DNA of 64,000 nucleotides from Chroococcus sp. CMT-3BRIN-NPC107 (GCA_019359635.1 JAHHGY010000010.1:1-64000), one strand, 5' to 3'. Counted from the stretch's first letter, positions 10,298 through 20,759 are shown. Made by a program: numbers and translations. Notes: generated from the sequence alone by a model not told the origin.

Positions 10298-11542
10298 TTA
10301 CGCTTCTTTTTTCAATTTATCCAAATGAAGTTTAGTCCCCCAGCGTTGGCGATAGATTTCATACAAAGCCATACCTGTAGCAACTGAAGCATTCAAGCTA
10401 GGTGTATTTCCTGCTAGGGGAATAGACACTAGCACATCGCAACACCTTTGAGTTAATAAACTTAAGCCTTCTCCTTCAGCACCGACAACAAGAGCGATCG
10501 CGCCGCTAAATTGTACGGTATGCAATGGCTGACTTCCGGTGGCTGCTGTACCATAAATCCAAAAACCCGCAGCTTTTAATTCTTCCATGGCTCGGCTCAG
10601 GTTTACTACTCTAGCAACCGCAAAGGTTTCTAATGCCCCCGCCGCAACTTTCATCACTGTAGAAGTAATCCCTACAGCCCGTCTTTGAGGAATTACTAAG
10701 CCTTGAGCGCCAATGGCTTCAGCAGTACGAATAATTGCTCCTAAATTATGGGGATCGTTGATGCTGTCTGCCACAATAATTACTGGCTGCTCGGAACTCG
10801 CTTTGGCTTTGGCAATTAGTTCGCCAAGTTCGTTGTAATTATACGGAGCTATTTGAGCCGCTATGCCTTGATGGTTAGCGCGATTAGTAATTTGATCTAA
10901 ACGCTTAGGTTCAACTTCATCAACAACCGTGCCATTGTCTTTGGCTTGAGTAATCAAAGAAAGAAATCGGGGATCGTAACGCAGGCGCGATGTAATCCAC
11001 AACCGATTAAGTTGACGTTGATTTTCTAAGGCTGTTAGTACAGTGTGACGACCATAGAGCAAATCGCTGTCTTCTTCGCTACTTTCAGCCGATAAATTTG
11101 GTGAAGGTTTGTAACGATCTTCATTGTTATGACGATCTTCTTTATAGCGATCGCTTGACGAGGGAGCATCTTTAAAACGATCTTCTCTAGGACGATCGCT
11201 TTTTGGACTTGGATAACGATTTTCTTTATAGCGATCGCTTGACGAGGGAGAATCTTTAAGACGATCTTCTCTAGGATGATCGCTTTTTGGGCTTGAATAA
11301 CGTTCTTCGTAGCGATCGCTTCTCCCTTGTCCAACTTTTGGCAAACTTATTTTAAAGTTTTTTAGAGATTTTCTAGGATGCTCTGAAGCGTAGCTGTTGG
11401 GATTTCTTGATGGTTCTGAGGTGTAACTTTTATTTGTGGGATGCTTTAAAACAGGTTTGGTAGAACCTGTGCTAGATGTACTTCTGGGCTTACCTTGATA
11501 GGGTCTACCAGAAACTATTTTTTTAGAAGGTTTGTCAGCCAT
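10298..11542 (-). CDS. rlmB: 23S rRNA (guanosine-2'-O-)-methyltransferase RlmB with repetitive N-terminal extension
   Basis: A 414-residue SPOUT methyltransferase of the TrmH/RlmB type. Residues from about 160 hold the substrate-binding domain ([12 protein letters not shown]). The SPOUT knot motifs are [32 protein letters not shown] and [15 protein letters not shown]. It methylates G2251 of 23S rRNA in E. coli. The first 150 residues are a disordered, charged extension with a tandem 27-residue repeat ([26 protein letters not shown]). The repeat DNA contains GCGATCGC sites. mrnC lies just upstream on the same strand, the same pairing as in Bacillus. Confidence 0.93.
   Translation of the reverse strand: MADKPSKKIVSGRPYQGKPRSTSSTGSTKPVLKHPTNKSYTSEPSRNPNSYASEHPRKSLKNFKISLPKVGQGRSDRYEERYSSPKSDHPREDRLKDSPSSSDRYKENRYPSPKSDRPREDRFKDAPSSSDRYKEDRHNNEDRYKPSPNLSAESSEEDSDLLYGRHTVLTALENQRQLNRLWITSRLRYDPRFLSLITQAKDNGTVVDEVEPKRLDQITNRANHQGIAAQIAPYNYNELGELIAKAKASSEQPVIIVADSINDPHNLGAIIRTAEAIGAQGLVIPQRRAVGITSTVMKVAAGALETFAVARVVNLSRAMEELKAAGFWIYGTAATGSQPLHTVQFSGAIALVVGAEGEGLSLLTQRCCDVLVSIPLAGNTPSLNASVATGMALYEIYRQRWGTKLHLDKLKKEA
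11145..11325 (-). repeat. Two tandem ~81-bp direct repeats inside rlmB
   Basis: Two copies of a roughly 81-base unit sit head to tail. Each contains cttgacgagggag, acgatcttctctagga, gatcgctttttgg and a GCGATCGC site. They encode about 27 residues each in the rlmB N-terminal extension and differ by a few substitutions and a short deletion near one end, so they arose by in-frame duplication some time ago. Unit edges are approximate. Confidence 0.75.
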
Positions 11543-11745
11543 TTGGTTTAGTTAATTTAGATTCTGGCGAACCGAATCAATAGTAGTGTATCGAAGTTCA
11601 AAATTTATTTTAGTAGCGAAAGATTGATTTTTAAGACTTTTTGATGTATATTAATAAACTTTTAATATTTGCTTGTCTAGCTTACCATTATTTCTCAGAC
11701 CCTCAAAATGCTTTTGGTGAATGGATTTTAAAGGTAAAGCCATGT

Positions 11746-12216
11746 CTACTTATGAGCATCAACTTCAATAAAATTTAGTTGTTGCAGCAACTGACTCAAG
11801 CGGGGAAAATTAGTCAAATAAAGGTAGCCAATTAAGGTTTCTAGGCTAGTAGCCCGTCCATAAATTTCCGCATTTACTCTTTTTGGCGGACGATTAGCGG
11901 CATTGCGTCCCCGCCGGACAATTTCGAGTTCTGTAGGAGTTAGCCAAGCAATTAAAGAAGCTAGTTGTTGTGCTTGAGTTTCGGCGCGTACTTGTGCTAC
12001 TACCCGTTGGTGATAAGCGTAAGCCGTCTTTGGTGGCAATAAGTAGTTTGTTCTAACATAAAGCTCGTATACCGCGTCACCGATATAAGCCAAAGCTGCG
12101 GGAGAAACTTGTTGTATTTGTGCTGGGTTTATTAGCGACAAGTTCATCAGCCTTTGCAAAGATTGAGTTGCCCATGCTTTTGACTCTTGAACTAAGCACT
12201 CATTCTCCTGGGTCAC
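11746..12216 (-). CDS. mrnC: Mini-ribonuclease III
   Basis: A 156-residue protein consisting of an RNase III catalytic domain without a double-stranded RNA-binding domain. The signature SPAALAYIGDAVYELYVRTNYL (residues about 38-59) carries the acidic metal ligands, and RRGRNAANRPPKRVNAEIYGRATSLETLIGYLYL holds the second conserved block. In Bacillus, Mini-III matures 23S rRNA ends; the same role is likely here because it is the upstream neighbour of rlmB, which modifies 23S rRNA. About 200 bases separate the two genes, so each may also have its own promoter. Confidence 0.93.
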   Translation of the reverse strand: MTQENECLVQESKAWATQSLQRLMNLSLINPAQIQQVSPAALAYIGDAVYELYVRTNYLLPPKTAYAYHQRVVAQVRAETQAQQLASLIAWLTPTELEIVRRGRNAANRPPKRVNAEIYGRATSLETLIGYLYLTNFPRLSQLLQQLNFIEVDAHK

Positions 12217-12431
12217 AAATTATTTATTCCTCTATAAACTCTTGGTTGGCGGTATTTGTCGTCTTACCTCTATAGCAGAGGCGATCGCATCTACGATCGA
12301 TCTTTAACTATTATGCTCGATCCCCTAATATTGGTAGATAACTACAGCTAACTTCACAATAAAAATACAAAAATTAAGCTATCCAGATTTGGTAATCGGA
12401 TAGCGATTTGTAAAGTTTCTAATCCAACGTT

Positions 12432-12803
12432 TTAGGACTGCTTAGTATTTTCTAAAGCTATGTCTACACTGGGGCGTAGAGATAAAAATTGTTCTAAGCG
12501 TACCAGCTTCACTGTTTGCGTAACACGGGCATTAGTGACTATTTGCGATGTACCTCCGGCGCTTTGAGCAAGTTTTGCAAGTTGCACCAAAGCGCCCAAG
12601 CCAGAGCTATCAATAAAATCAATTTGAGAAAGATCCAAAATAATATGTATGGGCCCTTCTTCTATATATTTGCCGATAACTTTGCGAAATGTTGGTTCGG
12701 AAAAAGCATCTAACAAACCTGTGAGGCGGAATAGCTGGTAGTTATCCTGGACTTCACGAGTACCTCTTAGGCTAACAGTTAGGTTTAGTGGTTCAGCGAT
12801 AAT
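12432..12803 (-). CDS. STAS-domain anti-sigma factor antagonist with apparent AUU (or AUC) start
   Basis: The ORF track begins at TTG 12716 (94 aa), but the frame is open to a stop at 12819-12821. The extra 29 codons (ATT ATC GCT GAA CCA CTA AAC CTA ACT ...) encode the first STAS beta-strand (LNLTVSLRGTREV...YQLFRLTG) that the family needs. A strong Shine-Dalgarno GAGGAG lies just before ATT 12803 and ATC 12800, and no ATG, GTG or TTG is available there. The DSSGLGALVQLAK motif carries the phosphorylatable Ser of SpoIIAA/RsbV-type proteins, which release anti-sigma factors in their unphosphorylated state. The start codon is inference. An ATG in another frame (12824) would need a frameshift. 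Confidence 0.8.
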   Translation of the reverse strand: MIAEPLNLTVSLRGTREVQDNYQLFRLTGLLDAFSEPTFRKVIGKYIEEGPIHIILDLSQIDFIDSSGLGALVQLAKLAQSAGGTSQIVTNARVTQTVKLVRLEQFLSLRPSVDIALENTKQS

Positions 12804-13025
12804 ACTCTCCTCGCGGTGTCATTCATAAAGTTGAGGATTAAGTATAAGTTTTTTTTAGAGATTTTGTCTACAACTGAAGGAGAGACAAAACCTTAAGGTG
12901 GTTCTTTCAGCCTTCAATTGAGCAAAAAGCATCAAGCTATGGGCATAGAAAAGGCTAAACTAACCTTAAGAGTAAAGCAAAGTTATTGCTGCTTTTAAGT
13001 ATCACATTATTACCCAAAATTAGAT

Positions 13026-13256
13026 ATGTCTGATTCTGATTCTCGCCCGTCATCTAAAGATGGCTTAGACTTAGGTGTATTGACGATCGCCAGCAACACC
13101 TTACTGCAACTAGGCACTCTCCCTCTATTAGCTGCCTTAGTAGCTGGAAAAGCTTTGACTCCCGCCATAAAGGCGATTTCTACGGGCAGCGAAGAAGTAT
13201 TTAGAGGCGATCGCCTGCCGATTCTGCCTTTTCCGGAAAAAAACGCCCAAAACTAG
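13026..13256 (+). CDS. Conserved small hypothetical protein
   Basis: A 76-residue protein with a polar N-terminus (SDSDSRPSSKDG) followed by one hydrophobic stretch (residues about 17-50, LTIASNTLLQLGTLPLLAALVAGKALTPA) that could be a membrane segment or amphipathic helix, and a short tail GDRLPILPFPEK. I do not recognise a named domain, but the composition looks like small conserved cyanobacterial proteins. It lies between the divergent STAS gene and ppc. A weak inverted repeat (ttcacaaa/tttgtgaa, about 13262-13296) follows and could end its transcript. Confidence 0.6.
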   Translation: MSDSDSRPSSKDGLDLGVLTIASNTLLQLGTLPLLAALVAGKALTPAIKAISTGSEEVFRGDRLPILPFPEKNAQN

Positions 13257-13364
13257 CTTAGGTTCACAAAGGTAAACAAATTTTTGTTGTTTGTGAAACG
13301 ACTTTAAATAGAATTAAACCCTAAAATTATTAGATTATTCCCGGCTTTACCCGAACAAATACTT

Positions 13365-16300
13365 ATGAGTTCGCTTCTCCACTCCTCTGATGAAGTATTA
13401 GGTGTTACCATCTCCCCTATCGATCTATTTTTGCGCGATCGCCTCCAAATAGTAGAAGATTTGTGGGAGTCGGTAATTCGGCAAGAATGCGGTCAACAAT
13501 TGGTCGATCTTTTAGGACAACTGCGCGACTTGTGTTCCCCAGAAGGACAAGCAAATAGTGATGAAACTTCCTCGGTAACTAAGTTAATTTCCCAATTAGA
13601 TTTTAACGAAGCTATCCGCGCCGCTCGTGCTTTTGCTTTGTATTTCCAGCTAATTAATATTGTCGAGCAGCATTACGAACAGCGTCAACAACTCCTTAGC
13701 CGTTTCCCGCAAAGATCGCAACAGATTTTACTAGAATCTTTGTCAGAAGAACCGCAATTTGTCAATGGAGGAGTAGGAGCAGATTTATTAGAAAAAAATT
13801 GGCAAGCTATTCATACCGAACCCCAAAACCAGCGTACCTTTCAGACATTGTTTCCTTACTTGCGCGCTATGAATGTGCCACCTCAGCATATTCAGCAACT
13901 AATTGACCAATTAGATATTCAATTAGTATTTACAGCGCACCCAACAGAGATTGTTCGCCATACGATTCGCGATAAGCAACGCCGGATGGCTAAATTGTTT
14001 CAGCAACTCGATCAATTAGAAGAAGGTAAAGCAATTGTCGATGAAGCAAGTTCTTGGGAAGCGGCAGAATTAAAAGAACAATTGACTGAAGAAATCCGGC
14101 TGTGGTGGCGTACCGATGAGTTGCATCAATTTAAACCCGCAGTTATAGACGAAGTAGAGTATGCTTTGCACTACTTCCAAGAGGTTTTATTTGATGAAAT
14201 TCCCAAACTGTATCAAAGCCTGAAACATTCAATTAATCAAAACTTTCCGCGTTTAAACCCGCCCAGCAAAAATTTTTGCAAGTTTGGTTCGTGGGTAGGT
14301 TCCGATCGCGATGGCAACCCGTCTGTAACCCCCGAAGTGACTTGGCAAACCGCCTGCTATCAACGGCAGATGGTGCTAGAAAAATATATCAAGTCCGTCA
14401 AACGGTTAACAGATTTATTGAGTTTGTCGCTGCATTTAAGCGATGTTTTGCCCGATTTATTAGAATCGCTAGAGCAAGAACAATCGCAGATGAACGAAGT
14501 GTACGAAGCGCAAGCCTTGCGTTATCGGCAAGAACCTTACAGGTTGAAATTATCTTACGTCTTGAAGCGATTAGAAAATACGCGCGCTCGCAATGCTAGT
14601 TTGTCTGGCAAAGACTTGAGCCAAAAAATAATTGCTGTCGATGCCAAAGGAATTTATCATTCCGCCGCCGAATTTTTAGCAGATTTGCGATTGATTCAAA
14701 GCAACCTCAAGGAAACGGGCATTACTTGTCGAGAATTAGAAAATTTAATCAGTCAAGTCGAAATTTACGACTTCACTCTAGCTCACTTAGATATTCGTCA
14801 AGAATCCTCTCGTCATGCCGACGCGATCGATGAAATATTAGCATACCTGCAAATCTTGCCCCGACCTTACCATGAACTATCAGAAAACGAGCGGGTGCTT
14901 TGGCTATCTAGCGAACTGCAAACTCGTCGCCCCTTGATACCTTCAGAGTTGCCCTTTTCACCAGCAACAAACGAACTAATTCAAACCTTCCGCGTGGTGC
15001 GAAGTTTACAACAAGAGTTTGGTACTAATATTTGTCAAACTTACATCATCAGCATGAGCCGGGAATTGAGCGACTTACTAGAAGTGCTGTTACTAGCTAA
15101 AGAAGCTGGGTTATTTGACCCTGGCACAGCTACTGGGACACTGAAAGTAGTGCCGCTATTTGAAACGGTGGAAGACTTACAACGCGCTCCATCGGTAATG
15201 AAAAAATTGTTTGAAATGCCCTTGTACCGCGCTTTATTAGCTGGTGGCTATGCAGCAAAAAAAGAGCATAGCTTCGACTTGCAAGAAGTCATGCTAGGTT
15301 ATTCTGACAGCAACAAAGATTCAGGCTTTTTAAGCAGTAACTGGGAAATTCATAAAGCCCAAAAAGCCCTACAAACTATCGCCGAAGATTATAGCGTACA
15401 CTTGCGAATTTTTCACGGACGGGGTGGCTCGGTAGGACGGGGTGGAGGCCCAGCTTACGAGGCGATTTTGGCTCAACCAGGTCACAGCATCAACGGGCGA
15501 ATCAAAATTACCGAGCAAGGAGAAGTATTAGCGTCTAAATACTCGTTGCCACAGTTAGCGCTTTATAATTTGGAAACGATCGCCACGGCGGTAATTCAAG
15601 CAAGTTTATTGCGGACGGGGTTTGATAATATTCAACCTTGGAATGAAATATTAGAAGAACTTTCAGCGCGATCGCGTTCTCATTATCGCAATCTAATTTA
15701 CGAGCAACCAGACTTTATCGATTTTTTCCACCAAGTCACTCCGATTGGTGAAATTAGTCAACTACAAATTAGTTCTCGTCCCGCGCGCCGTCAGTCGGGA
15801 AATAGAGATATAAGCGGTTTGAGGGCGATTCCTTGGGTATTTAGCTGGACACAAACTCGCTTTTTGTTACCTTCTTGGTACGGTGTGGGTACGGCTTTGC
15901 AAGAGTTCGTGCAAGAGAAGCCTGAAGATCACATTAAATTGCTGCGTTGTTTCTATGTCAAATGGCCATTTTTTAAAATGGTAATTTCTAAAGTAGAGAT
16001 GACTCTAGCTAAAGTAGATATTCAAATGGCGCAGCACTATGTAGAGGAGTTATCACAGCCAGAAGATAAGGCGCGTTTAGAACGGGTATTTGAGCAAATT
16101 GCTAATGAATATTACCTAACTCGCGACTTAGTTTTGACAATTACAGCCAACAAGCGGCTTTTAGATGGCGATCCGGTGTTGCAGAGGTCTGTACAGTTGC
16201 GAAATGGAACGATCGTTCCTTTAGGCTTTTTACAAGTGTCTTTGCTCAAGCGGTTGCGTCAATCGGGTAGTACAACTTCTGGGGTGATTCATTCTCGATA

Positions 16301-16376
16301 CAGTAAGGGAGAATTGCTCAGAGGCGCGTTGTTAACTATTAACGGTATTGCTGCGGGGATGCGAAACACAGGTTAA
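13365..16376 (+). CDS. ppc: Phosphoenolpyruvate carboxylase
   Basis: A 1003-residue PEP carboxylase, typical of cyanobacteria. [14 protein letters not shown] holds the first catalytic His. Other landmarks are [22 protein letters not shown], the second block [18 protein letters not shown], the glycine-rich [14 protein letters not shown], and the C-terminal MRNTG. It adds bicarbonate to PEP to make oxaloacetate, the main anaplerotic reaction and a large share of dark and light carbon fixation in these organisms. The gene appears to be a single transcription unit. It converges on uvrB across a 39-base gap containing a perfect hairpin. Confidence 0.98.
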   Translation: MSSLLHSSDEVLGVTISPIDLFLRDRLQIVEDLWESVIRQECGQQLVDLLGQLRDLCSPEGQANSDETSSVTKLISQLDFNEAIRAARAFALYFQLINIVEQHYEQRQQLLSRFPQRSQQILLESLSEEPQFVNGGVGADLLEKNWQAIHTEPQNQRTFQTLFPYLRAMNVPPQHIQQLIDQLDIQLVFTAHPTEIVRHTIRDKQRRMAKLFQQLDQLEEGKAIVDEASSWEAAELKEQLTEEIRLWWRTDELHQFKPAVIDEVEYALHYFQEVLFDEIPKLYQSLKHSINQNFPRLNPPSKNFCKFGSWVGSDRDGNPSVTPEVTWQTACYQRQMVLEKYIKSVKRLTDLLSLSLHLSDVLPDLLESLEQEQSQMNEVYEAQALRYRQEPYRLKLSYVLKRLENTRARNASLSGKDLSQKIIAVDAKGIYHSAAEFLADLRLIQSNLKETGITCRELENLISQVEIYDFTLAHLDIRQESSRHADAIDEILAYLQILPRPYHELSENERVLWLSSELQTRRPLIPSELPFSPATNELIQTFRVVRSLQQEFGTNICQTYIISMSRELSDLLEVLLLAKEAGLFDPGTATGTLKVVPLFETVEDLQRAPSVMKKLFEMPLYRALLAGGYAAKKEHSFDLQEVMLGYSDSNKDSGFLSSNWEIHKAQKALQTIAEDYSVHLRIFHGRGGSVGRGGGPAYEAILAQPGHSINGRIKITEQGEVLASKYSLPQLALYNLETIATAVIQASLLRTGFDNIQPWNEILEELSARSRSHYRNLIYEQPDFIDFFHQVTPIGEISQLQISSRPARRQSGNRDISGLRAIPWVFSWTQTRFLLPSWYGVGTALQEFVQEKPEDHIKLLRCFYVKWPFFKMVISKVEMTLAKVDIQMAQHYVEELSQPEDKARLERVFEQIANEYYLTRDLVLTITANKRLLDGDPVLQRSVQLRNGTIVPLGFLQVSLLKRLRQSGSTTSGVIHSRYSKGELLRGALLTINGIAAGMRNTG

Positions 16377-16380
16377 AAAA

Positions 16381-16405
16381 AGAGACGTTGCACTGCAACG
16401 TCTCT
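16381..16405 (-). terminator. uvrB terminator formed by a dispersed AGAGACGTT palindrome
   Basis: The 12-bp arms agagacgttgca and tgcaacgtctct flank a single C. On the minus strand the hairpin is followed by seven T, giving a good intrinsic terminator for uvrB. On the plus strand no T run follows, so ppc is less well served. The same AGACGTT...AACGTCT palindrome recurs at 33566-33586, and the family is familiar as an intergenic repeat in many cyanobacteria. Confidence 0.75.
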
Positions 16406-16415
16406 ACAAATATAT

Positions 16416-18422
16416 TTAATGTCCTAATAACCGATCGCGCAAGCGTTTAATGCGATCGCGCGATTTTGCTGCTGCTTCAAATTCTAAGTTTTTCGCCGAT
16501 TCTTTCATCTGATTTTCTAGTTGCACAATCAAGTCGGGTAAAGCATCTAAAGGTAAGTCATCGGCTTGTTCGTCAACAATAGCTAATTCTTGAGCATTTA
16601 GTCGCCGCGATACTTCTAAAAAAGACAGTATTGAGTTGACGGATTTTTTGATAATCGATTTGGGCGTAATATTGTGCTTTTCGTTGTGAGCAATTTGGAT
16701 CTCTCGTCGGCGTTCGGTTTCTTCAATTGCTTTTGCCATGCTGTCGGTGAGGTTGTCGGCGTACATAATTGCTTGTCCGTTGACGTGACGCGCTGCTCTC
16801 CCAATTGTTTGAATGAGCGATCGCGTGGCGCGTAAAAAGCCTTCTTTGTCTGCGTCCAAAATTGCTACTAGCGATACTTCGGGCAAATCCAAACCTTCCC
16901 GCAATAAGTTCACGCCTACTAGCACATCAAAAACTGCTTCTCGCAATTCCTGCAAGATTTCAATCCTTTGAATTGAATTAATTTCTGAGTGCAGATAGCG
17001 AACTCTAATGCCCCGATCTTGCAGGTATTCGGTCAAATCTTCTGCCATGCGCTTAGTTAAAGTCGTGACTAGCACTCGTTCGCGCCGATCGACGCGATCT
17101 TTAATTTCTCCTAATAAGTCGTCTACTTGTCCTTCTGTTGGACGTACAAAAATTTGCGGATCGATTACCCCAGTCGGGCGAATTATTTGCTGAACAACTC
17201 GATCTTCTGATAATTCCAACTCCCATTCTCCCGGAGTTGCGGAAACAAAGATACATTGATTAACTTTTTGCCAAAATTCATCGGCTTTTAGGGGGCGATT
17301 GTCGGCGGCGCTGGGTAAACGAAAGCCATGCTCGATTAATACATTCTTACGAGCGCGATCGCCATTGTACATGGCGCGGGTTTGGGGAATGGTGACGTGA
17401 GACTCATCTACGACCAACAGCCAATCATCGGGAAAGTAGTCAACTAAGCACTCTGGCGGCTCTCCAGGGCTGCGTCCGGCTAAATGGCGCGAGTAGTTTT
17501 CTACGCCGTTGCAGTAACCTACTTCTTTGAGCATTTCTAAATCGTAGCGAGTGCGCTGATCTATACGTTGAGCTTCTAATAATTTGCCCTCAGCTTCTAA
17601 TTGACTCCGCCTTTGCTTCAATTCTTGCTCTATAGCTTCGCAAGCACTTTCTAGCTTTTCTTCAGGGGTAACAAAGTGTCTAGCTGGATAGATATTTATG
17701 GCTTCGATACTTTTAAGAATTTCTCCTGTTACGGGGTCTACGTAACGAATCGCCTCTACGACATCGCCAAAAAATTCTACTCTCACAATGCGATCGTCGT
17801 AAGCAGGGACAATTTCTAATACATCTCCCCGCACTCTAAACCGCCCTCGACTCATTTCTAAGTCGTTGCGGCGGTACTGTACGGTTACTAAATCGCGCAA
17901 TAATTCTCTTTGATTAACTTCTCTGCCTATCTGGAGAGGAATAGCGGCTTTTAAATATTCTCTTGGCGTACCCAAACCATAAATGCAGCTAATCGAAGCC
18001 ACAACGATCGCATCTCGGCGCTCAAAAAGGCTCCGCGTTGCCGAGTGGCGCAGCATATCTATTTCGTCATTAATTGAAGCGGTTTTTTCTATATAAGTAT
18101 CGGTAACGGGAATGTAGGCTTCGGGTTGATAGTAATCGTAATAACTAACGAAATACTCCACAGCATTGTCTGGAAAAAACTCCCGTAACTCGTTACAAAG
18201 TTGAGCGGCTAAAGTTTTGTTGTGAGCGAGAACTAAAGTAGGTTTGCCAATTTTTTCAATTACCGAAGCTACTGAGAAGGTTTTACCCGTACCTGTTGCC
18301 CCTAGTAATGTTTGATACCTTTGTCCAGCTTGAATATTTGCTGTTAATTGCGCGATCGCTTTTGGTTGATCCCCCGTTGGCGCAAAAGGTGCTTGGAGTT
18401 GAAAGGAGCTATTATTTTCCAT
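16416..18422 (-). CDS. uvrB: Excinuclease ABC subunit B
   Basis: A 668-residue UvrB. The Walker A motif is GATGTGKTF (residues about 39-47), the beta-hairpin that probes damaged DNA is [12 protein letters not shown], and the DEAD-like motif is VVDESHVT. Helicase motifs continue with [23 protein letters not shown] and [12 protein letters not shown]. The C-terminal UVR coiled-coil ([24 protein letters not shown]) contacts UvrC and UvrA. It loads at lesions during nucleotide excision repair. The minus-strand gene ends at the repeat-derived terminator at 16381-16405. Confidence 0.98.
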   Translation of the reverse strand: MENNSSFQLQAPFAPTGDQPKAIAQLTANIQAGQRYQTLLGATGTGKTFSVASVIEKIGKPTLVLAHNKTLAAQLCNELREFFPDNAVEYFVSYYDYYQPEAYIPVTDTYIEKTASINDEIDMLRHSATRSLFERRDAIVVASISCIYGLGTPREYLKAAIPLQIGREVNQRELLRDLVTVQYRRNDLEMSRGRFRVRGDVLEIVPAYDDRIVRVEFFGDVVEAIRYVDPVTGEILKSIEAINIYPARHFVTPEEKLESACEAIEQELKQRRSQLEAEGKLLEAQRIDQRTRYDLEMLKEVGYCNGVENYSRHLAGRSPGEPPECLVDYFPDDWLLVVDESHVTIPQTRAMYNGDRARKNVLIEHGFRLPSAADNRPLKADEFWQKVNQCIFVSATPGEWELELSEDRVVQQIIRPTGVIDPQIFVRPTEGQVDDLLGEIKDRVDRRERVLVTTLTKRMAEDLTEYLQDRGIRVRYLHSEINSIQRIEILQELREAVFDVLVGVNLLREGLDLPEVSLVAILDADKEGFLRATRSLIQTIGRAARHVNGQAIMYADNLTDSMAKAIEETERRREIQIAHNEKHNITPKSIIKKSVNSILSFLEVSRRLNAQELAIVDEQADDLPLDALPDLIVQLENQMKESAKNLEFEAAAKSRDRIKRLRDRLLGH

Positions 18423-18634
18423 AATTGTTTTTTGCTAACTTTACTTTTATTAACATTAGTTTTAACTTAATTGTTGCCAATACTTTCCAGCTTTTCCATC
18501 TTTTAGCATAGAGAACTAATCCCTCTTCTGGCAGAAGTTTATTGATTCAAAAAATAGTTAGATTGTCAACAAGATAACAACTTAGCTTCAAATTTAATTT
18601 TGAAGTTCTCTAATAAATAAAACAGGAGAATATT

Positions 18635-18817
18635 ATGGGTTTAGATGATAAAGCAAAAGCTGCTGCTAAAAACATTGAAGGCAAAGCTCAAGAAGCTTTG
18701 GGTAACGTTACAGGCGATCCTGAAGATAAAGCCGAAGGTAAAACAAAGCAAGCTGAAAGCGAAGTACGTCAAGGCGTAGAAGACGTAAAAGACAAAGTGA
18801 AAGAGAAGCTTGACTAA
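18635..18817 (+). CDS. CsbD family stress protein
   Basis: A 60-residue, highly charged protein of the CsbD family: GLDDKAKAAAKNIEGKAQEALG, then DPEDKAEGKTKQAESEV. Members are often induced by general stress (sigma-B in Bacillus), but their molecular role is unknown. A good ribosome binding site (caggagaatatt) precedes the ATG. It opens a run of three same-strand genes of stress-protein character (18635-19974). A small inverted repeat (cttcaaat...attttgaag) lies in the leader at about 18587-18606. Confidence 0.92.
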   Translation: MGLDDKAKAAAKNIEGKAQEALGNVTGDPEDKAEGKTKQAESEVRQGVEDVKDKVKEKLD

Positions 18818-18940
18818 TCAGTTTATAACTCTTAGATATATCCTAACAAAAATCAAAGAGTTTTTATAACTAACGAGCAGCATATTATTACAACAGTATA
18901 CTGCTCAACCATACAACAATTCAGAGAAATTAAAACTAGC

Positions 18941-19366
18941 ATGATTCAGCAATTACGCCGAGTTTTAACGGCTTTAGTTTTAGTGTTGGTACTGACAACA
19001 ACCGCAGCTTGCAACGGTGCAGTACAAGCAAAGCAACCAAGCTTACCCAACGCTTCTATAACTAATAACTACGGACGGACAGAAAGAGGAAATAGCGCCA
19101 GCAGTCAAGATTTTGGTAACTGGGTTATCAGTAAAAGCAAAGGTTTAGTTAAAGATGCTTACGTGCGCGATAACAACAAATTAGGTGTTGTAGTTACGCC
19201 CGAAGTAAAACCAACAGAAGTAAAACCTTTAGCCAAATCTTTAGCTCAAGGCTTTCACAAAAACTTTCCTAACCAAGATTTAACAGTTTTGATGTACGCC
19301 CCTGATAAAAAACTAATTTTGACTGCAAAGTATGATGTTCAATCAAACCAGATTGAATACAAATAA
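18941..19366 (+). CDS. Probable lipoprotein of unknown function
   Basis: A 141-residue protein with a lipoprotein signal: positively charged start (MIQQLRR), hydrophobic core, then a lipobox-like TTAAC near residue 24. The mature part is polar with an NYGRTERGNSASSQDFGNW segment and a C-terminal domain (VVVTPEVKPTEVKPLAKSLAQGFHKNFPNQDLTVLMYAPDKKLILTAKYD) that looks like a compact alpha/beta fold. I do not recognise the family. It sits between the CsbD gene and another unknown, with 123 and about 80 bases of spacing, so a shared stress response is only a suggestion. Confidence 0.75.
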   Translation: MIQQLRRVLTALVLVLVLTTTAACNGAVQAKQPSLPNASITNNYGRTERGNSASSQDFGNWVISKSKGLVKDAYVRDNNKLGVVVTPEVKPTEVKPLAKSLAQGFHKNFPNQDLTVLMYAPDKKLILTAKYDVQSNQIEYK

Positions 19367-19446
19367 GTTGATAAGTATTTACTATTAACCGACTAAAAAT
19401 CGCAGTTAAAAGCATAGTTAAATTTTAAATGAGGAGAATAAATAAA

Positions 19447-19974
19447 ATGAGCAGTAGCGATCAATATAAACGTCAAATTATGAATGATTTGGCGCAAGGA
19501 AATAGTGAGAGCTTAGGCGATGCGGATGTGGGTTCCCAGTTGCAATATGAAAACTTTGACGACTTTGCAAATCGTTCATCTCACGAAGAACGCCGTCAAC
19601 TATTTGGACAATCTTTACATCACGATCGCATTCCTCCCGGGCAACTAGAGCCAGAATTGCAAAAAGCGATCGCTCAAATTAAGCCCAACGAACGGGATGA
19701 TGTAGCTAGAGCCTTCTTCAAGCATCTAGAAAAAAGAGGCTTGAAAGATCGTCAACTAGAACAAGAATTAGGTCTATCAACTCACCACCCTAGCAAGATG
19801 AGCATAGATGACGTAACTAAGCTTGCCTCCTTTGCTTACCACAGCCACCCCGATATTTTTCAAGAAGTATTAGCCGAAAAGCCTGGGGTAATCAAGTTTT
19901 TAAGCAATCCCTTAGTAGCCGCAGTTGTAGGAATAGCCGCAGCAAAATGGTTAGGCGATCGCCGCCATCAATAA
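19447..19974 (+). CDS. Unknown cyanobacterial protein with C-terminal hydrophobic helix
   Basis: The start is moved from 19429 to ATG 19447 because the first ATG forms part of the Shine-Dalgarno (atGAGGAG) that precedes the second. The resulting 175-residue protein is acidic and helical (YENFDDFANRSSHEERRQLFGQ, PNERDDVARAFFKHLEKRGLK) and ends in a single hydrophobic segment (NPLVAAVVGIAAAKWLG) before a basic tail (DRRHQ). The middle QLEQELGLSTHHPSKMSIDDVTKLASFAYHSHPDIF resembles a helix-turn-helix-like or four-helix fold, but no family is recognised. It lies downstream of CsbD and the lipoprotein and ends before a strong terminator. Confidence 0.75.
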   Translation: MSSSDQYKRQIMNDLAQGNSESLGDADVGSQLQYENFDDFANRSSHEERRQLFGQSLHHDRIPPGQLEPELQKAIAQIKPNERDDVARAFFKHLEKRGLKDRQLEQELGLSTHHPSKMSIDDVTKLASFAYHSHPDIFQEVLAEKPGVIKFLSNPLVAAVVGIAAAKWLGDRRHQ

Positions 19975-19993
19975 TTAGCAATTGAGATAATTA

Positions 19994-20032
19994 AATAAGT
20001 CCGCCAAGATCCTAGCTCTTGGCGGACTTATT
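19994..20032. terminator. Bidirectional intrinsic terminator
   Basis: A perfect 16-bp stem (aataagtccgccaaga / tcttggcggacttatt) with a 7-base loop lies between the unknown gene ending at 19974 and the convergent rpe gene ending at 20052. A+T-rich stem ends on both sides suit termination from either direction, although neither side has a long T run. Confidence 0.8.
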
Positions 20033-20051
20033 GCTTTAGCTAAATGAAAAT

Positions 20052-20759
20052 TTAAACGGCTGCAAGTTCTGGTGAGGGACGCTTGCTACTGCGAATACCT
20101 TTAATTGCTTCTGCATAATCGGGCGCATTAAATACCGCCGAACCTGCAACGATCGCATTTGCACCTGCTTCAATTACTTGCCAAGTATTATTAGCTTTTA
20201 GACCGCCATCAACTTCAATCCAAGGATCTAAGCCGCGTTCGTCGCACATAGCGCGGAGTTTGCGAATTTTGGGAAGTACGCCAGGAATAAAGCTTTGACC
20301 GCCAAAACCGGGGTTTACGCTCATAATCAAGACTAAATCGCATAATTCAAGCACGTAATCAATCAACTCTAAGGGAGAACCGGGGTTGAGTACCACTCCT
20401 GCTTTTTTACCAAGTTCTTTAATTTGTCCCAAAGTTCTATGCAAGTGAGGAGAAGCGTTGTGTTCGGCATGAACGTATATATGATCTGCTCCCGCTTTAG
20501 CAAAATCTTCTACATACTTTTCTGGTTCTACAATCATTAAGTGGACATCCAAAGGCTTTGTAGTCACCGGACGAATAGCTTCAACAATTAATGGGCCAAT
20601 GGTAATATTCGGGACAAAGCGACCATCCATGACATCAACGTGAATCCAATCGGCTCCGGCAGCATCTACCGCCCTAATCTCATCTCCCAAACGGCTAAAA
20701 TCAGCAGATAGGATAGATGGAGCAATTACAATCGGCTTGGGCGATGGCGTATTAGTCAT
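20052..20759 (-). CDS. rpe: Ribulose-phosphate 3-epimerase
   Basis: A 235-residue TIM-barrel enzyme. Landmarks are [32 protein letters not shown] (metal-binding His and Asp), [28 protein letters not shown], and [10 protein letters not shown] (second metal-ligand Asp). It interconverts ribulose 5-phosphate and xylulose 5-phosphate in the Calvin cycle and pentose phosphate pathway. The gene seems to be monocistronic: a divergent protease gene starts upstream and a strong terminator lies downstream. Confidence 0.98.
   Translation of the reverse strand: MTNTPSPKPIVIAPSILSADFSRLGDEIRAVDAAGADWIHVDVMDGRFVPNITIGPLIVEAIRPVTTKPLDVHLMIVEPEKYVEDFAKAGADHIYVHAEHNASPHLHRTLGQIKELGKKAGVVLNPGSPLELIDYVLELCDLVLIMSVNPGFGGQSFIPGVLPKIRKLRAMCDERGLDPWIEVDGGLKANNTWQVIEAGANAIVAGSAVFNAPDYAEAIKGIRSSKRPSPELAAV

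Noticed and set aside
11035-11334. 99-aa minus-strand ORF rich in Ile/Lys in the rlmB repeat
   Set aside because: Alternative frame of the tandem repeat in rlmB; its repetitive look comes from the DNA repeat.
12840-12900. Inverted repeat ttttgtct...agacaaaa upstream of the STAS gene as terminator
   Set aside because: Eight-base arms with a long loop on a T-rich background; too weak and wrongly placed for a gene end.
14276-14599. 107-aa plus-strand ORF inside ppc
   Set aside because: Out-of-frame overlap with a highly conserved enzyme.
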